A stretch of 64,000 nt of DNA from NCBI GenBank assembly GCA_005893275.1, contig VBOW01000014.1, forward strand, positions 1-64,000, in the 5' to 3' direction. Made by a program: the position numbers and the translations under genes. Within the stretch, counting starts at the first letter, position 1; every line of letters begins with the position of its first letter. Positions 41,925-50,299 of the stretch are shown here, piece after piece. This stretch comes from Candidatus Eisenbacteria bacterium. Lineage in GTDB: Bacteria; Eisenbacteria; RBG-16-71-46; SZUA-252. The notes beneath the pieces are model-generated. The model was given only the letters and a program-made list of their open reading frames with translations. It did no database searches and was not told the DNA's origin.

Positions 41925-42767
41925 TCAGGCGGCGCGAGCCGGCTTTTGCAGCGCGAGGGTGAAGTAGGGCGTCAGCATTCCCGCCGAGATCCCGAAGGGG
42001 CGGGCAAGCGCGCTGAGGCACCGGAGCGCCAGAAGCCGTCCCCGTCCCACACCCATGGCTTGTTTCGCCCGGAACAGGGCCTCCCCCTTGTCGCGCCACA
42101 CGAGATCCTCATAGCCGTAGAAGGGGCGCTTGGCCTCGCGCGGCGAGACCGCCCTTGCCGCGTCATGCCGCCTGCCCGAGACACGCTCCTCCAGCGCGCG
42201 CGGAAGGAAGCTTACCCACCATGCGCCCGAATGGGGCTCCACGGGCGACCATCGGTTGCTCGTGGAGCATATCAGGACGGTTCCCCCGGGTCGCAGCGTG
42301 CGTCCCAGCTCGAGCAGGATGGGCTCGAGCCCGCGGTGCGGGATGTATTCGAGCACGCTGTTCATGCAGATCAGATCGAAGACCTCCTCCGGCCAGGGCA
42401 GCGGCGCCGAGCCTTGAATCCTCGAGAACGTGATGCGGGAAGCGACGCCGTAGCGCGCGGCGTTGGCCCGGGCGAGGGTGAGAAAATCCGGGTTCGGATC
42501 CACGGCGGTTACGCGGGCCCCGAGGAGCGCCAACACGATGCTGGTCGCGCCGAGGTTGCAGCCGAACTCGAGGACGTCGCGCCCCTCCGGCGCGGCCAGC
42601 CCGCACCGGAACAGATGACGAATGTGGCTCCACTCCCAGTCGACGTAGCCCCGAATCCAGCGGCTCCCCAGATTGAGGCGCGCGCTCCGGGCGAGCGCGA
42701 AGAACTCCTCCTCGGCGGCGGCATCGGTGGGGGGCAGCTCGGTGACGGGTGGGTGCGGAGAGATCAA
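41925..42767 (-). CDS. Class I SAM-dependent methyltransferase
   Basis: A 280-residue methyltransferase with the SAM motif VLEFGCNLGATSIVLALLGARVTAVDPNP at about 65-93 (Asp90 ribose ligand), DLICMNSVLEYI and GRTLRPGGTVLI. The fold is that of UbiE/small-molecule methyltransferases; the substrate is unknown. The C-terminal third (YGYEDLVWRDKGEALFRAKQA) suggests a lipid or sugar acceptor but this is guesswork. The start is TTG, with GAGG seven bases upstream and its own promoter (42831-42859). Not overlapping neighbours. Confidence 0.82.
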   Translation of the reverse strand: MISPHPPVTELPPTDAAAEEEFFALARSARLNLGSRWIRGYVDWEWSHIRHLFRCGLAAPEGRDVLEFGCNLGATSIVLALLGARVTAVDPNPDFLTLARANAARYGVASRITFSRIQGSAPLPWPEEVFDLICMNSVLEYIPHRGLEPILLELGRTLRPGGTVLICSTSNRWSPVEPHSGAWWVSFLPRALEERVSGRRHDAARAVSPREAKRPFYGYEDLVWRDKGEALFRAKQAMGVGRGRLLALRCLSALARPFGISAGMLTPYFTLALQKPARAA

Positions 42768-42830
42768 TCCTATTCCTCATCCAGGGCTGGTGGAGGGTGC
42801 CGGCGCCATCCTGGGCCGGCGGAAGGCAGG

Positions 42831-42859
42831 AATCTAAGAGTGGCGCGGGCCCAGGTCAA
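42831..42859 (-). promoter_or_regulatory. Predicted sigma70-type promoter of the methyltransferase gene
   Basis: TTGACC (-35, 42854-42859), 17-bp spacer, TAGATT (-10, 42831-42836). It is almost identical in form to the lysS promoter and lies in the 131-bp gap before the methyltransferase start. Confidence 0.62.
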
Positions 42860-42898
42860 GCGCCCGATCACCGAGGCTCTTCGGTCCGTCGCGCGGGC

Positions 42899-44866
42899 TC
42901 AGCGGCGGGACCTCCTGGACGTGCGGGCGTTCCCTCCGGCGAGAACCAGCGGCTCGGGCGAGAGCTCGGGCTCCGCGTCCCGCTCGCGACGCGTGCCGCA
43001 GGCCGGACAATAGTCCCAATTCGGATCGACGCGGCGATCGCACTTCAAGCACGTGGCGGCGATCGTATGCCCGCAGTGCGGACAGAAGTGGTACTCGGAC
43101 GCGACCGGCAGGTGGCACGCGGGGCAGAGCCGCGCCGACTCCTCTTCGTAATACACCACCCGCCGGAGCTCCTCCAGGCTCGTCTCCCCCGCGAGCACCT
43201 TGGCCAACCCGTCCTCGCCGATGGGGATCATGCCCGCCTGGACCGCCTCCGCGCGGATCATCGATTCCGCCGCTCCGGCCGCGATCAATCTCCGGATCGG
43301 GTCGTCCAATTCGAGAACCTCGAAGATCCCGGTCCTTCCCCGGTATCCGGTCTGGCCGCAGTACTCGCAGCCGACCGGGCGGTGGAGGCCGACGTCCTGT
43401 GCGTCACGGCTCGAGATGCCGAGAATCCGGAGCTCGTCCCCCGCCGGGATGTATGGATCCTTGCATTTCGGGCAGAGGACCCGCACGAGCCTCATCGAGA
43501 TCACGCTGATGAGACTCGATGCCACCATGTAGGGCTGGAGACCCAGGTCGACGAGACGGGTCACGGCCGAGGGGGCGTCGTTGGTGTGCACGGTCGAGAG
43601 AACGAGGTGCCCCGTGATCGAGGCGCGGAAGGCGATCTGGGCGGTTTCGAGGTCGCGGACCTCCCCGATCATCATGATGTCGGGGTCCTGGCGCAGCATG
43701 GCGCGCAGGATCGCCGCAAAAGTCTTCTTGCTCTTCTCATCGACCTGGACCTGGTTGATGCCCGCGATCTGGTATTCGACCGGGTCTTCCACCGTGATGA
43801 TGTTCTTGGTCACGGTGTGGATCTGCTGGAGGAGCGAATAGAGAAGGGTGCTCTTGCCGCTGCCGGTCGGACCGGTGACGATCACGATTCCCTGAGGCCG
43901 CTTGCCGTAGGCCCGGATCTTCCCGAGGTCGGATTCCGAAAGCCCCAGCGATTCGAGGTGAAGCGCGGAGCGCTCCTGATCCACGATCCGGATCACGACC
44001 TTCTCGCCGTGGGCCGTGGGGAGCGTCGAGACGCGCAGGTCGATGCGCCGCCCGCTGACCTCCACCCGGAAGCTCCCGTCCTGGGGCAGGCGCTTTTCGG
44101 CGATGTCGAGCGTCGCGAGGATCTTGATCCGAGACACGAGCGCTCCCTGCGTCCATTTGGGGAGGCGTTCCAGGTCTTGCAGAAGCCCGTCCACGCGGCA
44201 TCGCACCCCGACCCCCTTCTCCTGGGGCTCGATGTGGATGTCGCTCGCGCGCATCTCGACCGCCCGGGTGATGAGCCAGTTCGCGAGCCTCACGATGGGA
44301 GGGCCCGAGCTGATTTTCATCAGCTCGTCGATGTTCTCCTCCCCTTCTTCCGGAACGATCTCGCGAACCTCGACCGAATCGTTCTTGATGATGTTCTCGA
44401 GGATCTCTACGACCGAGGCGTCGATGTGGTAGTACTTCGCGATCGCTTCGACGATCTCGGAGGGGGGCGCGAGCACCGGCCGCACGAAATATCCGCTCTG
44501 GAACTTGATGTCCTCGAGCGCCTGGGGATTCAGAGGGTCGGCCAGCGCCACGCGGATCGTGCTTCGGTTCTCGAGCTCGATCGGAATGGCGGTGTGTTTC
44601 TTGGCGAGGTCCTCGCGCAAGAGCCCGATGACCTGCTCGTCGATCGCGATGCTCTGCAACTCGACGATCGGAAGCCCGAGCTGCTGGTGAAGGACGCGGC
44701 AGATGTCCCCCTCGCTGACCATGCCCTGCCGCGTCAGGATCTGACCCAGCGGCTCTTTGGTTTGTCGTTGCCGCCTCAGCGCTTCCCTGAGCTGCTGGTC
44801 GGTGATGAGCCCCGCCTCGAGCAGGTACTCCCCCAGCTTCTTCCGCGCGGCGTTGGATTCGGACAC
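42899..44866 (-). CDS. PilB/GspE-type secretion ATPase with C-terminal double zinc ribbon
   Basis: A 655-residue hexameric ATPase of type IV pilus/type II secretion. It has an N-terminal MshEN domain (LGEYLLEAGLITDQQLREALRRQRQ), Walker A IVTGPTGSGKSTLLYSL, Asp box TVEDPVEYQI, Walker B RQDPDIMMIGEVRD, His box TGHLVLSTVHTND, and the usual four-cysteine site (CPKC...CEYC). It then continues with an unusual tail of about 95 residues: CPAC...CPHC and CLKC...CPAC, two more zinc ribbons, then a basic end. GTG start 44866 is supported by GGGGGAG six bases before. No pilin or PilC/D genes are in the window. Confidence 0.92.
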   Translation of the reverse strand: MSESNAARKKLGEYLLEAGLITDQQLREALRRQRQTKEPLGQILTRQGMVSEGDICRVLHQQLGLPIVELQSIAIDEQVIGLLREDLAKKHTAIPIELENRSTIRVALADPLNPQALEDIKFQSGYFVRPVLAPPSEIVEAIAKYYHIDASVVEILENIIKNDSVEVREIVPEEGEENIDELMKISSGPPIVRLANWLITRAVEMRASDIHIEPQEKGVGVRCRVDGLLQDLERLPKWTQGALVSRIKILATLDIAEKRLPQDGSFRVEVSGRRIDLRVSTLPTAHGEKVVIRIVDQERSALHLESLGLSESDLGKIRAYGKRPQGIVIVTGPTGSGKSTLLYSLLQQIHTVTKNIITVEDPVEYQIAGINQVQVDEKSKKTFAAILRAMLRQDPDIMMIGEVRDLETAQIAFRASITGHLVLSTVHTNDAPSAVTRLVDLGLQPYMVASSLISVISMRLVRVLCPKCKDPYIPAGDELRILGISSRDAQDVGLHRPVGCEYCGQTGYRGRTGIFEVLELDDPIRRLIAAGAAESMIRAEAVQAGMIPIGEDGLAKVLAGETSLEELRRVVYYEEESARLCPACHLPVASEYHFCPHCGHTIAATCLKCDRRVDPNWDYCPACGTRRERDAEPELSPEPLVLAGGNARTSRRSRR

Positions 44867-44995
44867 CGAGGGCTCCCCCTTCGACCTGGTCCATGGATGG
44901 GTCACGCCCCAGATCGGCCGTTGGGCTGCTGATCTTGACCGGGGAATCGGAGGGCGGGACGGCCCTCTGGGCGGAAGGCCCTCGGGGAGCGCGGG

Positions 44996-46474
44996 TTAGC
45001 GGCGGCCCTGGAGGCGGCTCTGCGCGCGTTGCTCCAAGGCGAGCTTGTCCAGCGGCTCGCCGTACCACTCGGAATACTTGCCGTCGAAGCAGGCGTAGCA
45101 GTGATCGTCGGGGCGCGACACACAAGCCCTGAGCCCCTCCATGGAGAGGTAGCCCAGCGTGTCCACGTGGAGGTATTTGCGAATCTCCTCCACCGAGTGG
45201 GAGGATGCGATCAGCTCTTTCCGGTTCGGGGTGTCGATGCCGTAGTAGCAAGACCACGCGATCGGCGGGCTCGAGACGCGGAAGTGGATCTCGCGCGCGC
45301 CCGCGCCGCGGAGCATCGCCACGAGGCTTCGGCTCGTCGTGCCGCGGACGATCGAGTCGTCCACCACCACGACCCGCTTCCCCTCCAGAATCCGCCGGAC
45401 AGGGTTGAATTTGAGGTTCACGCCGAAGTCGCGTTTCACCTGCTGCGGCGCGATGAACGTGCGTCCGACGTAGTGGTTCCGGATGAGGCCCAGCTCGAAA
45501 GGAATCCTGGAAGCCTCCGAAAAACCAAGCGCGGCGGAGTTGCTGGAATCCGGCACCGAAATGACGATGTCGGCGTCGACCGGATGCTCCTCCGCGAGCC
45601 TTCGCCCGAGGCGCCTGCGGATCAGGTCGACGCTCTCGCCGAAGACCTCGCTGTCCGGGCGGGAAAAATAGATCAGCTCGAAGACGCACGCCCTCGCCGG
45701 CTTGGGCTTCAGGGCGGGATACGATCGGACGCCGCTTCCGTCGATCACGACCATCTCCCCCGCGGCGATCTCGCGGATGAAGTCGGCTCCGACCATATCG
45801 AGCGCGCAGGTTTCGCTCGCGAGGACGTGCGCGTCGCCGCGCTTCCCCAGGCAGAGCGGGCGGAACCCCCTCGGATCCCGCAGACCGATCAGCTTCTCCC
45901 CCGCGAGGATCACGAGGGTGTAGGCCCCCTGGCAGCGCGCGAGCGCCTCCGGAATCATCCGCTCGATCTCGGTCGCCTTGGATCGGGCGATCAAGTGCAG
46001 GATGACTTCGGTGTCGCTCGTGGTCTGGAAGATGGAGCCCTGCGTCTCCAGCTCGTTCCGAAGGGCGACCGCGTTGACGAGATTCCCATTGTGGCCGAGC
46101 GCGAGCATGCCCTCGCGAAAATCGACCACGAGCGGCTGCGCGTTTCGAAGAAGGGTGCTTCCCTGCGTGGAGTACCGGTTGTGTCCGATCGCAATGTGGC
46201 CTTTGAGCGAATCGAGAACGGCTCCCGCGAACACGTCGGAAACGAGGCCCACCGCCTTGTGGTGGCGGAATTCGACCCCGTCGGTCGCGACGATCCCGGC
46301 ACTCTCCTGTCCGCGGTGCTGGAGCGCGTAGAGACCCGCGTACGTGAGGCGGGCCGCGTTCTCGGCTCCCCAGATGCCGAAGACACCGCACTCCTCGTGG
46401 AGACGGTCGCCGAGCCGCCGCGAGGCGGCGGCCTCTAACTCGCGGTTTTCGCTCAAGGCTTCTCCCCCGTTCAT
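44996..46474 (-). CDS. purF: Amidophosphoribosyltransferase (Fe-S type)
   Basis: A 492-residue enzyme making phosphoribosylamine from PRPP and glutamine. The N-terminal nucleophile is Cys29 (EECGVFGIW), implying removal of a 28-residue propeptide. The PRPP loop is RVVVVDDSIVRGTTSRSLV. The four cysteines of the Bacillus-type iron-sulfur enzyme are present (ACVFELIYFSRPDS, WSCYYGIDTPNRKEL, CYACFDGKYSEW). ATG at 46474 overlaps the upstream stop as ATGA. It is the last gene of the pur cluster. Confidence 0.96.
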   Translation of the reverse strand: MNGGEALSENRELEAAASRRLGDRLHEECGVFGIWGAENAARLTYAGLYALQHRGQESAGIVATDGVEFRHHKAVGLVSDVFAGAVLDSLKGHIAIGHNRYSTQGSTLLRNAQPLVVDFREGMLALGHNGNLVNAVALRNELETQGSIFQTTSDTEVILHLIARSKATEIERMIPEALARCQGAYTLVILAGEKLIGLRDPRGFRPLCLGKRGDAHVLASETCALDMVGADFIREIAAGEMVVIDGSGVRSYPALKPKPARACVFELIYFSRPDSEVFGESVDLIRRRLGRRLAEEHPVDADIVISVPDSSNSAALGFSEASRIPFELGLIRNHYVGRTFIAPQQVKRDFGVNLKFNPVRRILEGKRVVVVDDSIVRGTTSRSLVAMLRGAGAREIHFRVSSPPIAWSCYYGIDTPNRKELIASSHSVEEIRKYLHVDTLGYLSMEGLRACVSRPDDHCYACFDGKYSEWYGEPLDKLALEQRAQSRLQGRR

Positions 46475-47070
46475 GCCGCCGCCCGGAACGCGGGCGCGGG
46501 ATCGATCAGAAACCGTTCGACGACGTCCCACCGGGTAGCCTCCGTTAGGTCTGCGGCCGCCTCGCTGTGCGGATTCACGAGCAGCCCGTGCTTTTGATCG
46601 TGAAGCGTTCCCAGGGCGCGGCTCACGGAAGCGATCGACGCTCCTCCGTCGGGCCCGCGCGACCAGATCCACCAGAGCTTCGCGCGCCGGATGGCGGCAA
46701 GCCCCGGCATCGGATGCTCGCGGAGCAAGCGCCGCTTGAGCCCCTCGTCCGCCGTCTCCTCGCGCGTCCGCGCCAGGATGCCCCACGCGCCCTCGGGCGG
46801 AGACCATGTCTTCCCGCGTTCCGCGGCCGTGAGGAACCGGTAGCTCTCCTTGTTTGGATTCACGAAGAAGTTCGAATGCCGCACCGCTTCGCCCAGGCGC
46901 GGCTCGAAGGAATCGGCGCGCGCACCCGCCTCCGGCTCGAAGAGCAGGAGCTGCTCGCGCACGATCCGCGTGAGCGTGTACCCGGGGTCGAGCAGCCGGC
47001 GCCCGGTCTCGAGCGCGGTCCAGGCCGTGAGGTCGGTGATCTTGAGCCTTATGAGAAGAACCGCGCTCAC
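46471..47070 (-). CDS. Uncharacterised protein between purQ and purF (possible divergent tandem PurS)
   Basis: A 199-residue protein of no family I know, coupled by overlaps on both sides (GTGA with purQ, ATGA with purF). It seems to hold two related halves. The first, from residue 1, has a strand-helix-strand plan (VLLIRLKI, TAWTALETGRRLL, TLTRIVREQLLLFEPE). The second, near residue 95, is similar (WGILARTR, DEGLKRRLLREH, LAAIRRAKLWWIW). PurS, the small FGAM synthase subunit, has the same strand-helix-strand order, and no purS is seen although the short PurL needs one. The PurS idea is inference from fold pattern and position only. Confidence 0.72.
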   Translation of the reverse strand: MSAVLLIRLKITDLTAWTALETGRRLLDPGYTLTRIVREQLLLFEPEAGARADSFEPRLGEAVRHSNFFVNPNKESYRFLTAAERGKTWSPPEGAWGILARTREETADEGLKRRLLREHPMPGLAAIRRAKLWWIWSRGPDGGASIASVSRALGTLHDQKHGLLVNPHSEAAADLTEATRWDVVERFLIDPAPAFRAAA

Positions 47071-47909
47071 GGTCGGGCCTCTTCCGCCACGCGGGAGGCA
47101 AGCTTGGACGCGAGCGATGCAAAGAGGACCCTCCCCGGTCCCGGACCCTCGAGCGCTTCCCAGCGCCCCACCGCCGCCCGGCGCCGCTCGCTCCAGCTGC
47201 TCTTCAGATCCATGGGCACCTGGCGGAGCCACGCGGCCCGCTCCGGATGCGGCATGAACGCGAGGATGTTCCCATCTACGTTGGTGATGCCCGCGGCCTG
47301 GAACATGGCTCCGTTGGGATCGATGGGGAACTCCCGCGCGGGTCCTCCCGACGGGGCCACGAATCGATACAGCACGAGCCCTTCCTTTTGGATGCGGTCC
47401 CGAACCTCCGGGTCCGCGGTCAGAAACCGCCCCTCGCCGTGCGCGATCGGCATCGGGATCACCTGGCCCGGCTCCGCGAGCGCCGCAAACCACTCGCGTC
47501 CCGGGCCCTCTTCGGCGCGAAGCGAGGTCCAGCGGCAGAGATACCCCTCCCGGCGCGGGGCGCGGTTGGGGGCGAGCGCCATTTCGACCCTCCCGGGATG
47601 GAACCCGGGGACGAGGCCCGCCTCCACGAGAACCTGGGCTCCGTTGCATATTCCGAGAACCGGCTTGCCGCGCTTCGCCTCGACCGCGATCCGGTCGATC
47701 GCGGAGAGCTTGGCGGCGACCGCTCCGGCCCGGATCCTGTCCTGAAACGAGAATCCGCCGGGGAGGACGTACGCATCGAACTCGCTCCAGACCGAAGCCG
47801 GCTCGTTCCAGCGGACGATGCGCGCCTTGAGCCCGACGGCCTCGAGCGCGCGCGCGGTCTCGTACTCGCAGTTCACGCCCGGTAACTGGAGCACGGCGAC
47901 GTTCGGCAT
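47067..47909 (-). CDS. purQ: Phosphoribosylformylglycinamidine synthase subunit PurQ (glutaminase)
   Basis: A class I glutamine amidotransferase domain giving ammonia to PurL. It has ATG at 47909 with GGAG five bases upstream, PGGFSFQDRIRAGAVAAK, the nucleophile in GICNGAQVLVEAGLVPG, and AHGEGRFLT. At 280 residues it is about 50 longer than most PurQ; the extra C-terminal region is Arg/Glu-rich and lacks recognised motifs. It follows purL with a 2-bp gap and overlaps the next gene. Confidence 0.94.
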   Translation of the reverse strand: MPNVAVLQLPGVNCEYETARALEAVGLKARIVRWNEPASVWSEFDAYVLPGGFSFQDRIRAGAVAAKLSAIDRIAVEAKRGKPVLGICNGAQVLVEAGLVPGFHPGRVEMALAPNRAPRREGYLCRWTSLRAEEGPGREWFAALAEPGQVIPMPIAHGEGRFLTADPEVRDRIQKEGLVLYRFVAPSGGPAREFPIDPNGAMFQAAGITNVDGNILAFMPHPERAAWLRQVPMDLKSSWSERRRAAVGRWEALEGPGPGRVLFASLASKLASRVAEEARP

Positions 47910-47911
47910 TC

Positions 47912-50299
47912 TCACTCCGCGATCGGCTGGAGCGCGCCCGAGTGGATGCGCTGCAGCGTTTCGAGGTCCATGTCCACCAGGGTGTGCCCTCCGTCCAAAA
48001 TTCGAAATCGAGGCTCGGCAAGGGTCCGTCCGACCATGGCCGCGTCCGTTTCCCAGCGGTCGAAAAGGTTCAGAAGCTCGGTCAGCCGATCCTTGGCCAC
48101 CTCGAAGAGGAAGCCGGGCGCTTCCGAGTAGAGCCGGGATTCGGGCGATGTGCTCCCGAGGCCGGAGATCGGGATCTGGACCCCGATGCCCTGGGCCGCG
48201 TAGCCGCCGAGCGCCATCTCGAGGGCCGTGATCGCGAGCCCCCCTTCGGCGATGTCGTGGCACGCGAGCACGATTCCGGTCCGCACCGCCTCGAGCGCGG
48301 CGTAGATGCGCCGGCGCTCCCGGTCGAAGTCGAGATCGGGGAGCGGTCCATCGGTCCGGTTCGAGAGGGCAAAACCGAGCTGCGAAGCACCCAGCCGGTC
48401 CTGTCGCGGCCCGCTCAGGACGAGGACGCTGCCGGCGCGCTTGGTCGCGCTCGTCACGGCGACACTCCAGTCCGCCAGGACGCCGAGGCCGGCCACGATC
48501 GGCGAGGGCTCCACGGCCCGACCCGAGGGAGCCTCGTTATAGAAGGATACGTTTCCCGAAACTACCGCGACCGGAGGCCCGGACAACCCGTCCTTGCCGA
48601 GCGCCCGCGCCGCATCGCCGAGCCCGCGAACGCTCTGGACGAAATCCCCGAAGACTTCCGGATCCTCGGGGTTCCCGAAGTTCAAGCAATCCGTGAGCGC
48701 GGCGGGCTCCGCGCCCACCGCGACCAAGTTGCGCAGGACCTCGCACACCACGTGGGCCGTTCCCCAGTAAGGGTCGGCCGCGACCCACCACGGGTTTCCG
48801 TCCACCGTGACCGCGCAGCCGAGCATCGATCCCGGAATCGGCGCGAGGACGGAGGCGTCCGCCTCGCCCGCCCGGAGGACCATCCTTCCCTGAACCTCGG
48901 TGTCGTAGTAGCGGATGATCGGCTCGCGCGAAGCGAGATTCATGCTCTGCGCCATGCGCGTGAAGAGCGCCTCGTGATCGTGCACCGGTGGGAGCGGCGG
49001 CGGCGCGGGGGCCTTGGGCCGCGGCCGCTCGGGCCTCAAGTGTTCGATACCGGCGGTGATGACCTCGACCGGGGAATCGCAGACCGCTTGGCCCCCCTTC
49101 AGAATCCTGTAGCGCGGGTCGGTCCGCACGCGTCCGATGACCGCCGCGCAAGCGCCCTGGTACACCTCGGGAAGGGCGTACGTGGCGTTGTAGAGCTCGA
49201 GCACGCGGTCGGCGACCCGCTCCGGAACGACCAGGGCAAATCGCTCCTGGGTCTCGGAGCACGCGATCACTTCGGGAGGGTATTCGCCTCGCGCCACGGG
49301 GACGCGGTCCAGGTCGACGTCCATCCCGAATCCCCCGGCGGCGGCCAGCTCGGAGGAAGCGCACGCGATTCCGCCCGCGCCCAGATCCTTGAACCCAAAG
49401 GAGACGCCCTGCCCGTGGAGCATGTCCAGCATGGCGCGGTTCGCCTCCAGGAGCACCCGTTTCAGGAAAGGATCGGGCACCTGGACGTGGCCCCGCTGCG
49501 TCTCGGCGTTCTCCTCGAGAACGGCCGACGCGAAGGACGCGCCCCCGAAACCGGTTTCGTCGGTCGGCTTCCCGATCAGGACGAGAACGTAGGGTTCCCG
49601 GCGCGCCGCCTCCGGCACCCGGCTCCGCACGACGCGATCGGCGCGCACGAGCCCGAGCGAGACCACGTTCACCAGACAGTTTTCGTCGAATCGCGGCGAG
49701 AAGAAAACATCGCCACCCAAATTCGGGACCCCGAGCGCGTCGCCGTATTGCCAAATCCCGTCGATCACGCCGCGCACGATCTCCCGCACCGGCGCGGAGC
49801 GCGGCCCGTCGGGGTCGCCGAACCGGAGCGAGTCCATGACGCCGATGACCTCGGCCCCCATGCACGCCACGTCGCGCACGATGCCGCCGATCCCGGTCGC
49901 GGCCCCTTCCGTGGGGACGACCTGGGAGGGATGGTTATGGCTCTCGTGCGCGATCACGAGCGCGTACTCCACACCCTCGTGGACACCGAAGCGGACGACG
50001 CCGGCGTCCTCCCCCGGCCCGAGGATGACGCGCGGACTCTGGGTGGGCAAATGCGCCTTCAAGACCCGCCGGCTGCTCTTGTACGAGCAGTGCTCGCTCC
50101 ACATCGTGTCGAAGATGGTCGCCTCCACGCGCGTGGGGTCCCGCTCGAGAAGCGAGAGCATCCGCCGCGCTTCGGCGGGGGCGAGCCTCAGGCCTTCCCG
50201 TGCGAGGAGCCCCGCGAGGGCGCGGTCGTCCGCGCCCGCGAGCGGAAGAATGGGGGCGCTAGCGGCCTGCTGCAACGGGTTCCCCCAAAACGCGTTCAA
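47912..50299 (-). CDS. purL: Phosphoribosylformylglycinamidine synthase subunit PurL (small type)
   Basis: A 795-residue synthase of the small PurL class, which normally needs PurQ and PurS. It has TIFDTMWSEHCSYKSSRRVL, the two AIRS-type halves, DLGAGGIACASSELA and HDIAEGGLAITALEMALGG. No PurS-like domain is fused at its N-terminus. The start is uncertain: TTG 50299 or TTG 50275, the latter with GGGGGAA six bases before. Both overlap the purB end. The purB-purL-purQ-X-purF order is operonic. Confidence 0.94.
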   Translation of the reverse strand: MNAFWGNPLQQAASAPILPLAGADDRALAGLLAREGLRLAPAEARRMLSLLERDPTRVEATIFDTMWSEHCSYKSSRRVLKAHLPTQSPRVILGPGEDAGVVRFGVHEGVEYALVIAHESHNHPSQVVPTEGAATGIGGIVRDVACMGAEVIGVMDSLRFGDPDGPRSAPVREIVRGVIDGIWQYGDALGVPNLGGDVFFSPRFDENCLVNVVSLGLVRADRVVRSRVPEAARREPYVLVLIGKPTDETGFGGASFASAVLEENAETQRGHVQVPDPFLKRVLLEANRAMLDMLHGQGVSFGFKDLGAGGIACASSELAAAGGFGMDVDLDRVPVARGEYPPEVIACSETQERFALVVPERVADRVLELYNATYALPEVYQGACAAVIGRVRTDPRYRILKGGQAVCDSPVEVITAGIEHLRPERPRPKAPAPPPLPPVHDHEALFTRMAQSMNLASREPIIRYYDTEVQGRMVLRAGEADASVLAPIPGSMLGCAVTVDGNPWWVAADPYWGTAHVVCEVLRNLVAVGAEPAALTDCLNFGNPEDPEVFGDFVQSVRGLGDAARALGKDGLSGPPVAVVSGNVSFYNEAPSGRAVEPSPIVAGLGVLADWSVAVTSATKRAGSVLVLSGPRQDRLGASQLGFALSNRTDGPLPDLDFDRERRRIYAALEAVRTGIVLACHDIAEGGLAITALEMALGGYAAQGIGVQIPISGLGSTSPESRLYSEAPGFLFEVAKDRLTELLNLFDRWETDAAMVGRTLAEPRFRILDGGHTLVDMDLETLQRIHSGALQPIAE

